From an uncultured Rhodospirillales bacterium (GTDB taxonomy: Bacteria > Pseudomonadota > Alphaproteobacteria > Rhodospirillales > Defluviicoccaceae): a DNA stretch of 6,048 nt. Each line of letters begins with the position of its first letter. The stretch's first letter is position 1. Below the pieces are notes generated by a model. The model worked only from the letters and a program-made list of their open reading frames with translations. It did not search any database and had not been told where the DNA came from. The translations under genes were made by a program, and so were the position numbers. Positions 5,830 through 6,048 of this stretch are shown here, in pieces. The stretch is from contig CAKZLS010000516.1 of NCBI GenBank assembly GCA_937127205.1, positions 1 to 6,048 on the forward strand. The letters are read 5' to 3'.

Positions 5830-6048
5830 ATGGCACGTAAGCCTAACTACCGAGCCGATCGTATCGAACGTGACCGTGCGAAAGCCGCCAAAAAAGCGAA
5901 ACGCAGCGAAGCAAGAGCCGAAAAATCGGCCAGGGCAAAAGGCATTCTTCCTGAGGACGCCGATATGCCTGATAATGGCGCTGATCCGGAGCAAACCGCC
6001 ACGGCGGATACCGCCGACACGCCCGAACCCGATAAAACTCCGGAATAG
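5830..6048 (+). CDS. Small charged protein, basic N-terminal half and acidic tail, function unknown
   Basis: This 72-residue cytoplasmic protein ends with a TAG at the last base of the window. Residues 1-38 begin MARKPNY and hold 15 Lys/Arg against 5 acidic residues in an Ala-rich, probably helical stretch (through AKAAKKAKRSEARAEKSARAKG). Residues 39-72 are Pro/Asp/Glu/Thr-rich, with 11 acidic residues and one Lys, and are probably disordered. The MARKPNY start followed by a Lys/Ala/Glu-rich helix resembles short uncharacterised proteins I recall from Alphaproteobacteria. Nucleic-acid or ribosome association would suit the charge, but that is inference. Two adjacent in-frame ATGs exist (5827 and 5830); GAGGG (5822-5826 region) touches the first and lies 3 nt from the second, so 5830 is preferred. 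A longer GTG start at 5770 is possible but would add unconserved-looking residues encoded by the inverted repeat. It has no visible membrane segment or signal peptide. Confidence 0.75.
   Translation: MARKPNYRADRIERDRAKAAKKAKRSEARAEKSARAKGILPEDADMPDNGADPEQTATADTADTPEPDKTPE

Noticed and set aside
5713..5994. Minus-strand open frame of 93 codons
   Set aside because: Antisense to the small charged protein and the inverted repeat, and it spans the G10 tract. Its hydrophobic N-terminal stretch is the complement of the Lys/Ala-rich codons.
1..6048. CRISPR array, tRNA, rRNA, insertion sequence, prophage or defence system
   Set aside because: No regularly spaced repeats, cloverleaf, transposase, integrase or nuclease-like product was seen on either strand.

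Overview
The window is high-GC DNA (roughly 60-65% by eye). Its gene families (a TPP-dependent acetolactate-synthase-like enzyme, a zinc alcohol dehydrogenase, an RluC-like pseudouridine synthase, a short cold-shock protein and a small MARKPNY-type basic protein) look like an alphaproteobacterium, possibly of the Rhodospirillales type. That placement is inference from protein character; no rRNA or other marker is present. I see no tRNA, rRNA, CRISPR array, transposase or phage gene.

Layout. (1) Positions 1-2522, plus strand: a two-gene unit. A TPP-dependent enzyme, cut at its 5' end by the window edge, is followed 2 nt later by a zinc-dependent medium-chain alcohol dehydrogenase. A 2-oxoacid-processing enzyme beside an alcohol dehydrogenase suggests linked chemistry, but the substrate cannot be read from sequence. 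(2) Positions 2523-2747: a 225-bp gap with no convincing gene. (3) Positions 2748-4660, plus strand: a HAD hydrolase of the beta-phosphoglucomutase type, overlapping by 4 nt (ATGA) an RluC-like 23S rRNA pseudouridine synthase. (4) Positions 4657-5058, minus strand: a small exported histidine-rich protein of unknown function, whose stop codon interlocks with that of the pseudouridine synthase. (5) Positions 5059-5405: a 347-bp, more AT-rich divergent intergenic region with short repeats and a possible cold-shock leader hairpin. (6) Positions 5406-5615, plus strand: a cold-shock-domain protein followed by two tandem GC-rich hairpins (probable terminator). (7) Positions 5616-5829: a gap with a run of ten G and an imperfect inverted repeat. 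(8) Positions 5830-6048, plus strand: a 72-residue protein with a basic N-terminal half and an acidic C-terminal tail, ending exactly at the window edge.

Taken together this is mostly ordinary chromosomal housekeeping and metabolic DNA, and I do not see an obvious new multi-gene system. The items most worth a second look are the His-rich exported protein, the charged small protein behind the cold-shock gene, the HAD enzyme that resembles GH65-partnered phosphoglucomutases but is coupled to an rRNA modification gene, and the structured intergenic regions around the cold-shock gene.
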